From positions 6,769,766-6,833,765 of the forward strand of contig OU696581.1 in the NCBI GenBank assembly GCA_916048095.2: DNA of 64,000 nucleotides, in the 5' to 3' direction. The position numbers and the translations under genes were made by a program. The notes under the pieces were generated by a model. It had not been told where the DNA came from. It did not search any database and saw nothing but the letters and a program-made list of their open reading frames with translations. How positions within the stretch are numbered: the first letter of the stretch is position 1; the number at the start of each line of letters is the position of its first letter. This stretch comes from Sacculina carcini (taxonomy: Eukaryota; Arthropoda; Thecostraca; Sacculinidae). Below are positions 53,971-62,838 of the stretch, one piece after another.

Positions 53971-55348
53971 CAAGATCTCATAACGTCTCGTTGTGTGTGG
54001 CCGGATAGGAAGAATCAGTCGATGGACACGAGTCAGCCAACAGTGTCAACGTTCGAGAGTGCAACGACACACACGCTCGCCACATGGTGAATTCCACGTG
54101 CCGCAACAACGATTCCGACAGCTGCATGCGGATATTGTGGGACCGCTCCCACCATCTAATGGAAGTGAATACATAGTCACTTGCATTGACCGTTACACCA
54201 GGCGGGCAGAGGCGGTGCCAATCCCAAATATTCATGCCGAGACCATATGCCGAGCGTTCACAAGCGGTTGGATCGCGCGTTTTGGTGTACCAGAACTGAT
54301 CGTCACTGATCGAGGCACCCAGTTCACTAGCGCGTCGTGGAAAAGCTTGTCATCTACATTAGGCTGTGTGCACAAAACAACCACAAGCTATCATCCAGTC
54401 TGCAACGGATTAATTGAGCGATTTCACCGCCAATTAAAAACGGCGTTACGAGCACACCCCGGCACCAAGTGGACAGATGCACTTCCCACAGTGCTTCTTG
54501 GCATCAGATCTGCAGTGAAAGCCGATTTAAAAATGTCGTCAGCAGAGTTGGTTTATGGCGAACCACTTTGTTCGCCGTACGAGATGATTACTCCACGAGC
54601 TGGCTCATCGTCACCTTCTCCATCGCCTTCTTCATATGCCGATTTCGTGCGGCGTGCGATACAGCAAACGCGTCCAGTGCCACCGCGTCGCTCCAGCGTG
54701 TCACTTCATGTACCGTCTGCACTCAGAACATGTACTCATGTTTTCGTGCAGCGCGGGGCACATCGCACGCCTCTGGAACAACCGTTCGAGGGACCATTTC
54801 GCGTTATTCGGCGCACTGATAAAGCGGTGACCATCAACCGTTTCTTCAAAGAAGAAACATTCACCGTCTCTATCGACAGAGTAAAACCCGCTGTTTTGAA
54901 CGACCAGCCTACGTCAGATGCTGCGGAACATGCAATCTCAAACTCGTCAGGACTTCGATATCAGCCGTGCTGCGGACCTCTGCCAATTCTTCAAGCTCGT
55001 CCACACATGACAGCCGCAGCTCCCGCTAGCACGACTTCACCGTCCGAGGTGTCACCATCATCGCAGCCCTCGCATGCTCCGAGTGCGTCTCATCAGTCGT
55101 TCTACGGTGCACAGACTCGACCATCGTCACAATCCACCCGGCGAAGAGGCCTGCACTCTCAAACTGGTTCATCAGACGGTGCCAACATGTCCAACCGGTC
55201 AACATTTGCACAGCGTACGACGACAAATCTACCTTCACAACAAACGCCTGCCCCCACATCCATACTCAGAATGCGCTCTGGACGTCATATTCAACCGCCA
55301 GCGCGCTATCGTCGTGTTACTTTCCTAGTGCCATCTGAGAGGGGGTGG
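53971..55348 (+). pseudogene. Gypsy integrase, remainder
   Basis: Restarts in the duplicated target CAAGATCTC: LITSRCVWPDRKN, then a frameshift near 54035 and CQRSRVQRHTRSP. Core: QLHADIVGPL (Asp), ELIVTDRGTQFTSASW (Asp), CNGLIERFHRQLKTALRAHP (Glu). Then LKMSSAELVYGEPLCSPYEM and an SH3-like GPFRVIRRTDKAVTI, and a Ser/Pro/Thr-rich tail ending near the 3' LTR. The first Cys of the zinc CxxC pair reads Ser. Confidence 0.88.
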
Positions 55349-55970
55349 TGTAGCGTCCCACGTGTACATTTGTGTATAGATATTTCACCCTCCAAACGTT
55401 ACGGCATTACATGCGGCACCTGCTCTCACACACTTTCCTTCATCACAACTCTGCTCCATCAAAAGCTTCCTTTTCCAAGCTTGCTTTGCACACTGAGCTT
55501 ACTCCGCTCACACTCTTCTCTACTCCCATTCTCTGCCTCCTACGCATGACTTGTTTTTATCGTCATGTACATACATCCTGACACTCTGCTCCTTCGCTGT
55601 GCCCACTGTACCGTTGGCCATTGTGTCCTTCCGGCTAACGGTCCTTCTCCCCTTGCGGTCGGTTGTTGACAGCATGACCGGGCAGACTACACGGGGTAAC
55701 AGTGGGCCACAGAGGCAGTCTGTGGGGCATCTCTGTGGATACTCGGTGCTACGTTTTATTACAGTGCTCGGTGTGTTATTCCTATTATTGTGTATTAGTG
55801 CTATACGTATTAAAATAGGCATTACGGTGTCATTTGCTCATTGAGCTGCCGGAGCTGTGTGCGTCACTAAATACACTGGGTGAATCACATCGTGGACGTT
55901 TCGTCGCATTTGTGGCGCGGGACTAAGACAGTAGCACGTTACCATGCAGAGTCACGTCTAAAGCGCTACA
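55349..55970 (+). repeat. 3' LTR (622 bp)
   Basis: TGTAGCGTCCCACGTGTACA to AAGCGCTACA, followed by GTGG. Carries the 458-bp middle part missing from the 5' LTR. Confidence 0.85.
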
Positions 55971-56144
55971 GTGGAATGGTTGGTGATTTACGACGTTGAC
56001 GACGGAGTGCCGCAGGCTCTTGCGCACGATATTGACCGCAACTGGATGGCTGGCTGGGCGGAGCTCAGACAACGGATGGACAGAGTGTACCCACCGGTAT
56101 ATGTTTGTTGCCCGATGTTGTCCCACAACAACACTATACATTAA
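55971..56144 (+). CDS. Second piece of a small host frame split by the gypsy insertion
   Basis: 58 codons, VEWLVIYDVDDGVPQALAHD then RNWMAGWAELRQRMD, ending TAA 56142-56144. It joins in frame with 44268-44294 across the GTGG duplication, so it was one frame of about 66 codons before insertion. The composition (Trp, Asp, Arg, Val) is protein-like and no repeats are present. I do not recognise a family. It could be the last exon of a host gene on the plus strand or a chance frame. Confidence 0.35.
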   Translation: MEWLVIYDVDDGVPQALAHDIDRNWMAGWAELRQRMDRVYPPVYVCCPMLSHNNTIH

Positions 56145-56265
56145 AACTGTCTGACCAACATGCTATATCGTTCATTTTTATATTTAGTTAGTCGTGTTGA
56201 TTTATATTGCCAAATAACTATAATCTTATGTCATGTGCGAATTGCAATTAAGTTAGACACGTGTG

Positions 56266-56881
56266 GTGTGTGTAGTTGTTGTGTAGTCGTATAGTTGTTG
56301 TGTAGTCGTGTAGTTGTTGTGTAGTCGTATATTTGTTGTGTAGTCGTGTAGTTGTTGTGTAGTCGTGTAGTTGTTGTGTAGTCGTGTAGTTGTTGTGTAG
56401 TTGTTGTGTAGTCGTGTAGTTGTTGTGTAGTCGTGTAGTTGTTGTGTAGTCGTGTAGTTGTTGTGTAGTCGTGTAGTTGTTGTGTAGTCGTGTAGTTGTT
56501 GTGTAGTCGTGTAGTTGTTGTGTAGTCGTGTAGTTGTTGTGTAGTCGTGTAGTTGTTGTGTAGTCGTGTAGTTGTTGTGTAGTCGTGTAGTTGTTGTGTA
56601 GTCGTGTAGTTGTTGTGTAGTCGTGTAGTTGTTGTGTAGTCGTGTAGTTGTTGTGTAGTCGTGTAGTTGTTGTGTAGTCGTGTAGTTGTTGTGTAGTCGT
56701 GTAGTTGTTGTGTAGTCGTGTAGTTATTTTGTAGTCGTGTAGTTGTTGTGTAGTCGTGTAGTTGTTGTGTAGTCGTGTAGTTGTTGTGTAGTCGTGTAGT
56801 TTTTGTGTAGTCGTGTAGTTGTTGTGTAGTCGTGTAGTTGTTATGTAGTCGTGTAGTTGTGAACATGTGTAGTTGTTGTGG
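56266..56881. repeat. 19-bp minisatellite
   Basis: About 31 units of GTCGTGTAGTTGTTGTGTA, nearly uniform, with a few TATA/TTT variants. It produces long Thr/His/Asn/Leu-rich frames on the minus strand that I regard as artefacts. Confidence 0.93.
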
Positions 56882-56909
56882 AATAATTGTTGTTTTAGAT
56901 GTTACAGTG

Positions 56910-57345
56910 TTAATTGTTGTTGATCTTGTGCCAAACGGACACGTATTCATGTAGATGTGTGTGTGTGTGTGTGTTAATGTATAGATGAATTTTCACGTGT
57001 GTATTGATAGGACTATTCACTCCGACACATTTGCAGATGAGTGCAGTGATTGCAGTGAGATTGCAGATGATGAATGTGGTGTTTTTGTATTCAATTCGAG
57101 CTGCTGTGTGTTTAATAGAGCTTTGTGTCGTTATGCGGTGATGTGGAATGTTTAGAAATGAAAAGAGAGTTACCCATTTACTCTTGAATGCGTCGTCGAT
57201 TTGATGGTAAGACCAATAGTAATGAAGATTATAGTGGGATATATCTGAGGATAAACGGGTTTCCTGAATAGCTGAAGATAGGGTATTAGACATGTGTCGG
57301 AATTCAAGCCACTTATGGATTAAAATTCGGCAGTTCCATTGGAAC
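56910..57345 (-). pseudogene. I/Nimb-like ORF2 start, third copy
   Basis: Minus strand FQWNCRILIHKWLEFRHMSN then IQETRLSSD and HYYWSYHQIDDAF: the N-terminus of the same endonuclease type (WNCRG...QET). The expected motifs decay after about 60 codons and the rest of ORF2 is missing. The sequence runs towards the 19-bp minisatellite. Confidence 0.6.
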
Positions 57346-57385
57346 CCAAGAGTTCCATTGGAAGATAAAAGTCGAAATGGAGTTA

Positions 57386-58709
57386 TTATAAATATACATT
57401 ATAAGAAATAAAAAAGGGTGATTCAGTGTTGTATTGTCGTTTTGGTATTTTGTTTGTCCTGGTGTTCATGTGGTTTGTGGGCTTCTGTGGCACAGGTATA
57501 GCTTGATCATCCGTGACGGTTGTACTGTGAGAGGTGTTTGAACTCGGATGTGTTTGATTGATTTTTATCATGCTCTTTGGTGTTGCGGTGTCACTGTCTT
57601 GCGAATGGGAGTCAGTGATGACAGTGACATTTGTGGAGTGGGAGGGAGATACAGACATGATATTGTCCGGTGGTTGCGAGTCAGTGGAGTCAATAGCGTT
57701 GTTGGTGCTAGATTCGGACGTTTCAGTTGTATTGGGGTTTTGTTTGGTCAGAGTGGCTATGACGGGACGTGAGCTTGGCGACGGCGCCAGCCATGGTGTT
57801 GAGTTATTCTTGCATTGCTCCAATGACTTCGCTGTCGTGCTGTGATATTTCGCATCGAGCAGCGTATGTATTGTTGCCATTTGGTGTATTTGAGTGTTCG
57901 CAGTTCTCCTTAGCCTCGTTATAGGTGATTTTGTTTCTGTATTTGATCTCAAGTACCTGTTTTTCGATCTGAAAAGCCGGACATTCTTTGGACATGGATG
58001 AGTAAGCACCATTACATTTGCTGCAGTGTGGGTTGTTGATTGTTGTTGTGTGGGTTGTTGGTTGTTGATTGGAGCATTGATCCGACTTGTGTGACGTCTC
58101 ATTGCATTTGTGGCACACTTTTGTATTTTTGCAGTGTGTCCAAGTGTTCACAGCAGTGTGTACATATCATTGGACTCGGGTACCATGGTTTGACAGCGCA
58201 TTTGGTGTACGAAAACTTCAACTCGTTTGTGCAAACCAGTTTGTTGAAAGTCATTGTAAAATCGCCGAAGGAGTGCCGGTGGGGTTGGGCCGTCTCACGG
58301 CAGTCACCGTGAGGAGCAATCCACTCGGTCAGGTCGTCAACTGTTATCACGCTCAATTCTGGGGCGTATATGGAGCCGTTGCTCTCGTTCAGTTTTGTGG
58401 AGAGAATTTGGATGGAATGTCACCCAGCTTGGAAGCAGAAAGTAGCCTTTCTGTTTGTTCCAAATTTTGTGTCCTTACGAGTAACCACTGCGCAAAATAG
58501 ACACTGCGCAAAATAGACACTGCGCAAAATAGACACTGCGCAAAATAGACACTGCGCAAAATAGACACTTTCTGGGTTTTTTCCCTAAGGATATTTTTCA
58601 GATAGGATTCCCATGGCCAGCTACGAAGTTTTGCGATGTCGGGGTCTGAGGGATCTACAACGACAAATCTACCCTCATCAAAACTACAACTCCAGTAATT
58701 GAAAAACAA
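57386..58709 (-). pseudogene. I/Nimb-like ORF1, third copy (frameshifted)
   Basis: Minus strand, four linked frames: KLGDIPSKFSPQN, SVITVDDLTEWIAPHGD, FTMTFNKLVCTNELKFSYTK then YPSPMICTHC, VCHKCNETSHKSDQC, HCSKCNGAYSSMSKECPAFQ and EIKYRNKITYNEAKE, and a Ser/Thr-rich tail to about 57386. The order matches ORF1 of the element at 62839-64000. Frameshifts lie near 58130 and 57850-57900. A 16-bp repeat (58486-58565) lies inside. It belongs with the ORF2 start at 56910-57345. Confidence 0.75.
58486..58565. repeat. 16-bp tandem repeat, five units
   Basis: CACTGCGCAAAATAGA five times, exact. It lies inside the third I/Nimb ORF1 and contributes to breaking it. Confidence 0.95.
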
Positions 58710-59059
58710 TCAAGAACCACCCAAAAGCCCTCCTGTAACAAACGCGCTAGCTACCATTTCAGTTGTTGTTGTTGTTGTTGTTGATTTGGGCTTGGCGTTT
58801 CGGCCAACGTTGACCATTTCACGCCGCTCACAATTTCGTCAAAACTTGTGTGAAAGAAATAAAATATGGAACGGATGTTTCATGGGAAGGACGAATTGTG
58901 AGGAGTTTAAAATTATGACCACAATAAATATATATTTTTTAAAATTCATGCGCGTGCATGCGTCTACTGCGCAGTACCCTGGACTAGCACATGACCGCGC
59001 AGGATATTCCCGTCGGTCTTGCGGTGTTGTACGTCGGTAATGTATATTGTCATGTGGCT

Positions 59060-62000
59060 TTACATACGTTTCTTGAGGCCGGTAATATCCATGAATTCCA
59101 TGAGTGCACCCATGATTCGTGCATTGCCGCTGTGTAGGAGGGTCTCTGTGTTCGCTATGGCATTATTTTCCATGCATTCACCTATCATATGGCTTCGTGG
59201 TCCTGCATACTCTGGGCACTCCATCAGAAAATGGTTCACTGTGATGCGGCAATGACAATGGCTGCACATTGGCGCTGTCTCCCTCTCCAGGAGATGCCAG
59301 TGCGTCATCGCCGTGTGGCCAATTCTCAGGCGGGCCAGCATCCGTTCCGCGGATCTCGACAAGGAGACCGGGGCCGGCCATGGACCCGGTGCCTGGAATA
59401 ATGTCGGCAGCATGTATCTGTTGGCAAGCGCCTGCCATGCGGTTCTGAACACATTGGTGGTACAGCGCTTGATATGGCCTTCCACTGTTCGCCTGTTTTG
59501 GTCGAGTAAAACCGTCGTGGTCAGCCTCAATGCCGTTTTAGTGGCTTTGTCGGCCTTTTCGTTGCCCTCTATTTGTCTATGGCTCGGCACCCATAGGAGT
59601 TCACACTCTGAGCTTTCGTCCCGCAATTCTTTGTAAAAACGATGTATGTGAGTTGATAAAATGTCCGAAGGGTTAAAACTGAGAATGGATAAAAGCGCAG
59701 ACTTCGAATCAGACACAATTATTGTTCTTTGGTAATTTTCCTGCACGCACATTTGTATGGCTTTGTATATTGCGAATATTTCGGTATCGTACACCGACGC
59801 CGAGTCCGGCAGTCTGTAGTGGTGCGTGTGACTCACACCCGCCACATGTCCACCGGCGGAGTAGACTGCACAACCTGCCCGTCCCTCGCTTCTCGAGCCG
59901 TCGGTGTAGATGAACTGGGCATTCAAGTGTTCAGCCTTAAATTTGGCGAACTCTTGCTGGATTTCGGCGTCGGTCACATGTGATTTATCATCCAGCAGGA
60001 AACTCACTTGAGGACGCATCATGAGCCACGGCGGCTCCATCGGAGGTACTTCATATTGTATGCTGGCGCTGATACCAAGCGCTCGCTGAGCATAGCGTCC
60101 TCTGGTGCCTATATTTCCGCCCGACTGCCCCTGTAGACTGGTGGGTTGCTGCGCTGATATACTGTGTGCTGGGTGAGTTGGATTTGACAGCGCTTTGGCG
60201 TAATATCTGGTAATAAGGTCTTGCCGTCGCAATTCCAGATTCTCAACTCCAGTGTATCCCTCCAGTAATTTGACGGGACTCGTCCTGAAAGCCCCGGTCG
60301 CCAGACGCAAGCAATTGTTTTGCACCGTGTCGAGTCGCTGCAACACTCGCGCTGATGCGGCCGAGTATACCTGTACACCGTACTCCAGTACTGGTCGCAC
60401 GAGACTCTTGTACAGCCTGATCATGGTGAACGTGTCTGCGCCGCTGTGTTGTGCCTGTATTGTTTTTAAAATATCGGTTCTCCTTGAAGCCCTATTTATA
60501 ATGTGTTTTACATGTTGCTCCATGTTGAGCTTGTGGTCGAATATCACTCCCAAGTATTTTGCATCGGTTTTATAGTCGATGTTCTCCAGGCAGACGCGTA
60601 GCGGCAGTGTTGGCAGCGCATGCCGATGCGCCGAGAACACGACCGCGACCGACTTACTCGCCGAGAACTGCAGACCGTTGCGTTCCGACCACACAGTCAA
60701 ACGGTTCAAGCTGAGCTGCAGCAAGCCGTGCGCTCGACGAGCATCTGCACTCGACGTCCACACTGCGCAATCATCAGCGTACAGTGAGTATTTGACCCCG
60801 TTGGGCACATTAGAAAACACATCATCTATCATAACGTTGAATAAAATGGGCGATAAGCAGCTACCTTGCGGTAGTCCGATGTTTGTGTGGTGCTGATGAG
60901 AAGTAAAATTGTGCAATTTGATAAAAAACGATCGCTGTCCAATGATAAAATTAGTTAAAAATCGCATAAGATGGCCTCGGATGCCCAGTTTGTGCAGCTT
61001 GTTTAAAACGATGTAAGGATGCACGTTGTCGTAAGCCTTCGTTATGTCTAAAAATGCAGCGATTGTGCACATTTTGCGTCTGAAACCAGCCCGAATGTCG
61101 GCCTCCAGACGCACGGCGTGATCAATGGCCGATCGTCCCGGCCTAAACGCGCACTGGTTTCCGTCCAGCAGCTGTGCGTTTTCGATCACGTGTGCGAGGC
61201 GACGGGCCACCATGCGCTCCATCAGTTTGGACATGCAGCTGGTCAGGGTTATTGGCCGGTATGATGATGGCATATTCCGAGGTTTGCCCGGTTTCGGCAA
61301 TGGCACAACAATTCCGTTTTTCCACTGCTGCGGGTATTGCCCAGAGGTCCATATTTGGTTAAAAGTGGATAAAATATCGGTAAAAGTGTCCTGTGATAAA
61401 TGTCTAAAAAATGCATAATGAAGGCGATCAGGTCCCATTGAAGTGTTTCCGGCTGAACATATGGCACTGGTCAGCTCATCGGCTGTGAATGAACCATTGT
61501 ACTCAAGCTGCTCTCCTGTGGACTGTCCGTTACACGCCGCAATAAACTCTCTCTGCGCTTCAATTTGGAGCTCGGCAGACAGGTGTTGGCCTGAACTGAC
61601 ATCTGCCACGGCAGCCGCCAGTTCATCCACTATCTCATGTGGTTCGGTCACAGTTCTGCCGTTCACCTGGAGCAAGGGCAGTGCTGCCGGAGCATACTGC
61701 CCTCGAAGTGCTAGGATGCCTCTCCATATCTGGCTAACAGGAGTGTCTTTATTTATGGAATTTATATACCTTTCCCATGCGGACTTTTTGCATTTTCTTA
61801 TAGTGCGACGGGCCACAGCACGCAGACGGCACAGCTCCTCTCTGTTCTCGGCTGTGTCTCGTCTCACGAATCTTCGAAGAGCTCTCTTTCGAAGCGCCAC
61901 AGCTCGTCGACAGTCATTGGTGAACCATGGAACCGGTGTGTGCTTGCGCGGTTTGCCGGTCAGCGGTATGGCACGTTCTGCTGCCGCAATAAGAACATCC

Positions 62001-62803
62001 GTGGTTTCCGTCACTCTGTCTCCTACTGATTGGCACTCGTTTGTGTTCACCTGGCTCAGTGCCATGAATTTCCTCCAGTCCGCCTTCTTGAGGTTCCATT
62101 TCCTCGTGCAATGTGATACTTGATGGTGTGTTGTTGTATGTATAAAAATCGGGTAATGGTCGGAGTCGTATGTGTCGCCGTCCACCGTCCAGTGCAAAAG
62201 CGATGCAATGGACGGGGAGCACACTGACAAGTCTATCGATGTGTGTGTGTTGTTCGCGATGTGATGATACGTTGGCGACCTGTCGTTCAAGATCACCAAA
62301 TTGTTTCGTGATATGAAATCCTCTATCACGTGACCTCTTGTATCTAGCGCGTTCATCCCCCATAGAGGACTATGCGCGTTCACATCTCCAGCAAATAAAA
62401 TGGGATTGACACATGCAGATAAAAGGCGATCAAGTTTGTACCCGAGTGTGGAATTCGTGCACGGAGGAGGTAGATAAATGCTAAAAATATCGATGCAAAT
62501 ACCGTTGAGAGCCACAGTACAGGCTGCCGCTTGCAGGTCGTCGAATTGAGGCAGAGTTAGCCTTTGTTGCGGCAGCTGCTGACTCACGTACAGCGCCACT
62601 CCGCCCTGTCTCCTGCCGGCTCCGTCGTAGTTGCACCTGTACGACGAATAATTGCGCAGTTCAACGTCATATGAGTCGTTGTCGCGCAGCCATGTTTCCT
62701 GCACTGCTATCACGAGGGGCTGTTTTGACGTAAAGAAGTTCTTTAGTTCGGCCCATCTCGCTATTAACCCTCTACAGTTCCATTGTAGAATTGATAAAAC
62801 CAT
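59060..62803 (-). CDS. I/Nimb ORF2: endonuclease, RT, RNase H
   Basis: 1247 codons, intact. Endonuclease: ILQWNCRGLIARWAELKN, AVQETWL, RQGGVALYVSQQLP, FAGDVNAHSPLWGMN and YDSDHYPIFI. RT: WKNGIVVPLPKPGKPRNMPS, SYRPITLTSCMSKLMERM, FRPGRSAIDHAVRLEA, FLDITKAYDNVHPYIVL, GLPQGSCLSPILFNVMI and LYADDCAVWTS near residue 674. RNase H: FIYTDGSRSEGRAGCAVYS, YDTEIFAIYKAIQMC, IVSDSKSALLSIL and LLWVPSHRQIEGNEKADKAT, giving the D-E-D-D set. The C-terminal Cys/His group is CSHCHCRITVNHFLMECPEY. It nicks, primes and copies the element RNA. Confidence 0.93.
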   Translation of the reverse strand: MVLSILQWNCRGLIARWAELKNFFTSKQPLVIAVQETWLRDNDSYDVELRNYSSYRCNYDGAGRRQGGVALYVSQQLPQQRLTLPQFDDLQAAACTVALNGICIDIFSIYLPPPCTNSTLGYKLDRLLSACVNPILFAGDVNAHSPLWGMNALDTRGHVIEDFISRNNLVILNDRSPTYHHIANNTHTSIDLSVCSPSIASLLHWTVDGDTYDSDHYPIFIHTTTHHQVSHCTRKWNLKKADWRKFMALSQVNTNECQSVGDRVTETTDVLIAAAERAIPLTGKPRKHTPVPWFTNDCRRAVALRKRALRRFVRRDTAENREELCRLRAVARRTIRKCKKSAWERYINSINKDTPVSQIWRGILALRGQYAPAALPLLQVNGRTVTEPHEIVDELAAAVADVSSGQHLSAELQIEAQREFIAACNGQSTGEQLEYNGSFTADELTSAICSAGNTSMGPDRLHYAFFRHLSQDTFTDILSTFNQIWTSGQYPQQWKNGIVVPLPKPGKPRNMPSSYRPITLTSCMSKLMERMVARRLAHVIENAQLLDGNQCAFRPGRSAIDHAVRLEADIRAGFRRKMCTIAAFLDITKAYDNVHPYIVLNKLHKLGIRGHLMRFLTNFIIGQRSFFIKLHNFTSHQHHTNIGLPQGSCLSPILFNVMIDDVFSNVPNGVKYSLYADDCAVWTSSADARRAHGLLQLSLNRLTVWSERNGLQFSASKSVAVVFSAHRHALPTLPLRVCLENIDYKTDAKYLGVIFDHKLNMEQHVKHIINRASRRTDILKTIQAQHSGADTFTMIRLYKSLVRPVLEYGVQVYSAASARVLQRLDTVQNNCLRLATGAFRTSPVKLLEGYTGVENLELRRQDLITRYYAKALSNPTHPAHSISAQQPTSLQGQSGGNIGTRGRYAQRALGISASIQYEVPPMEPPWLMMRPQVSFLLDDKSHVTDAEIQQEFAKFKAEHLNAQFIYTDGSRSEGRAGCAVYSAGGHVAGVSHTHHYRLPDSASVYDTEIFAIYKAIQMCVQENYQRTIIVSDSKSALLSILSFNPSDILSTHIHRFYKELRDESSECELLWVPSHRQIEGNEKADKATKTALRLTTTVLLDQNRRTVEGHIKRCTTNVFRTAWQALANRYMLPTLFQAPGPWPAPVSLSRSAERMLARLRIGHTAMTHWHLLERETAPMCSHCHCRITVNHFLMECPEYAGPRSHMIGECMENNAIANTETLLHSGNARIMGALMEFMDITGLKKRM

Positions 62804-62838
62804 ACCTCAATTTTTTTTTTAAAACCTGATAAAAATGT

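Larger units (their letters stand above)
44295..55970 (+). mobile_element. Ty3/gypsy retrotransposon (TSD GTGG), interrupted by an I/Nimb element
   Basis: LTRs TGTAGCGTCCCA...AAGCGCTACA at 44295-44458 and 55349-55970; 4-bp duplication GTGG at 44291-44294 and 55971-55974. Internal order: primer site, gag, protease-RT-RNase H, integrase, polypurine AGAGGGGGTGG. About 5.3 kb without the 6.36-kb insertion (47612-53970). gag, pol and integrase each carry a stop or frameshift, so the copy is dead. Confidence 0.9.

Noticed and set aside
56231..56950. Long Thr/Asn/His/Leu frame on the minus strand
   Set aside because: Product of the 19-bp minisatellite.
58486..58565. CRISPR-like short direct repeats
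   Set aside because: Units are contiguous with no spacers, in an animal genome.
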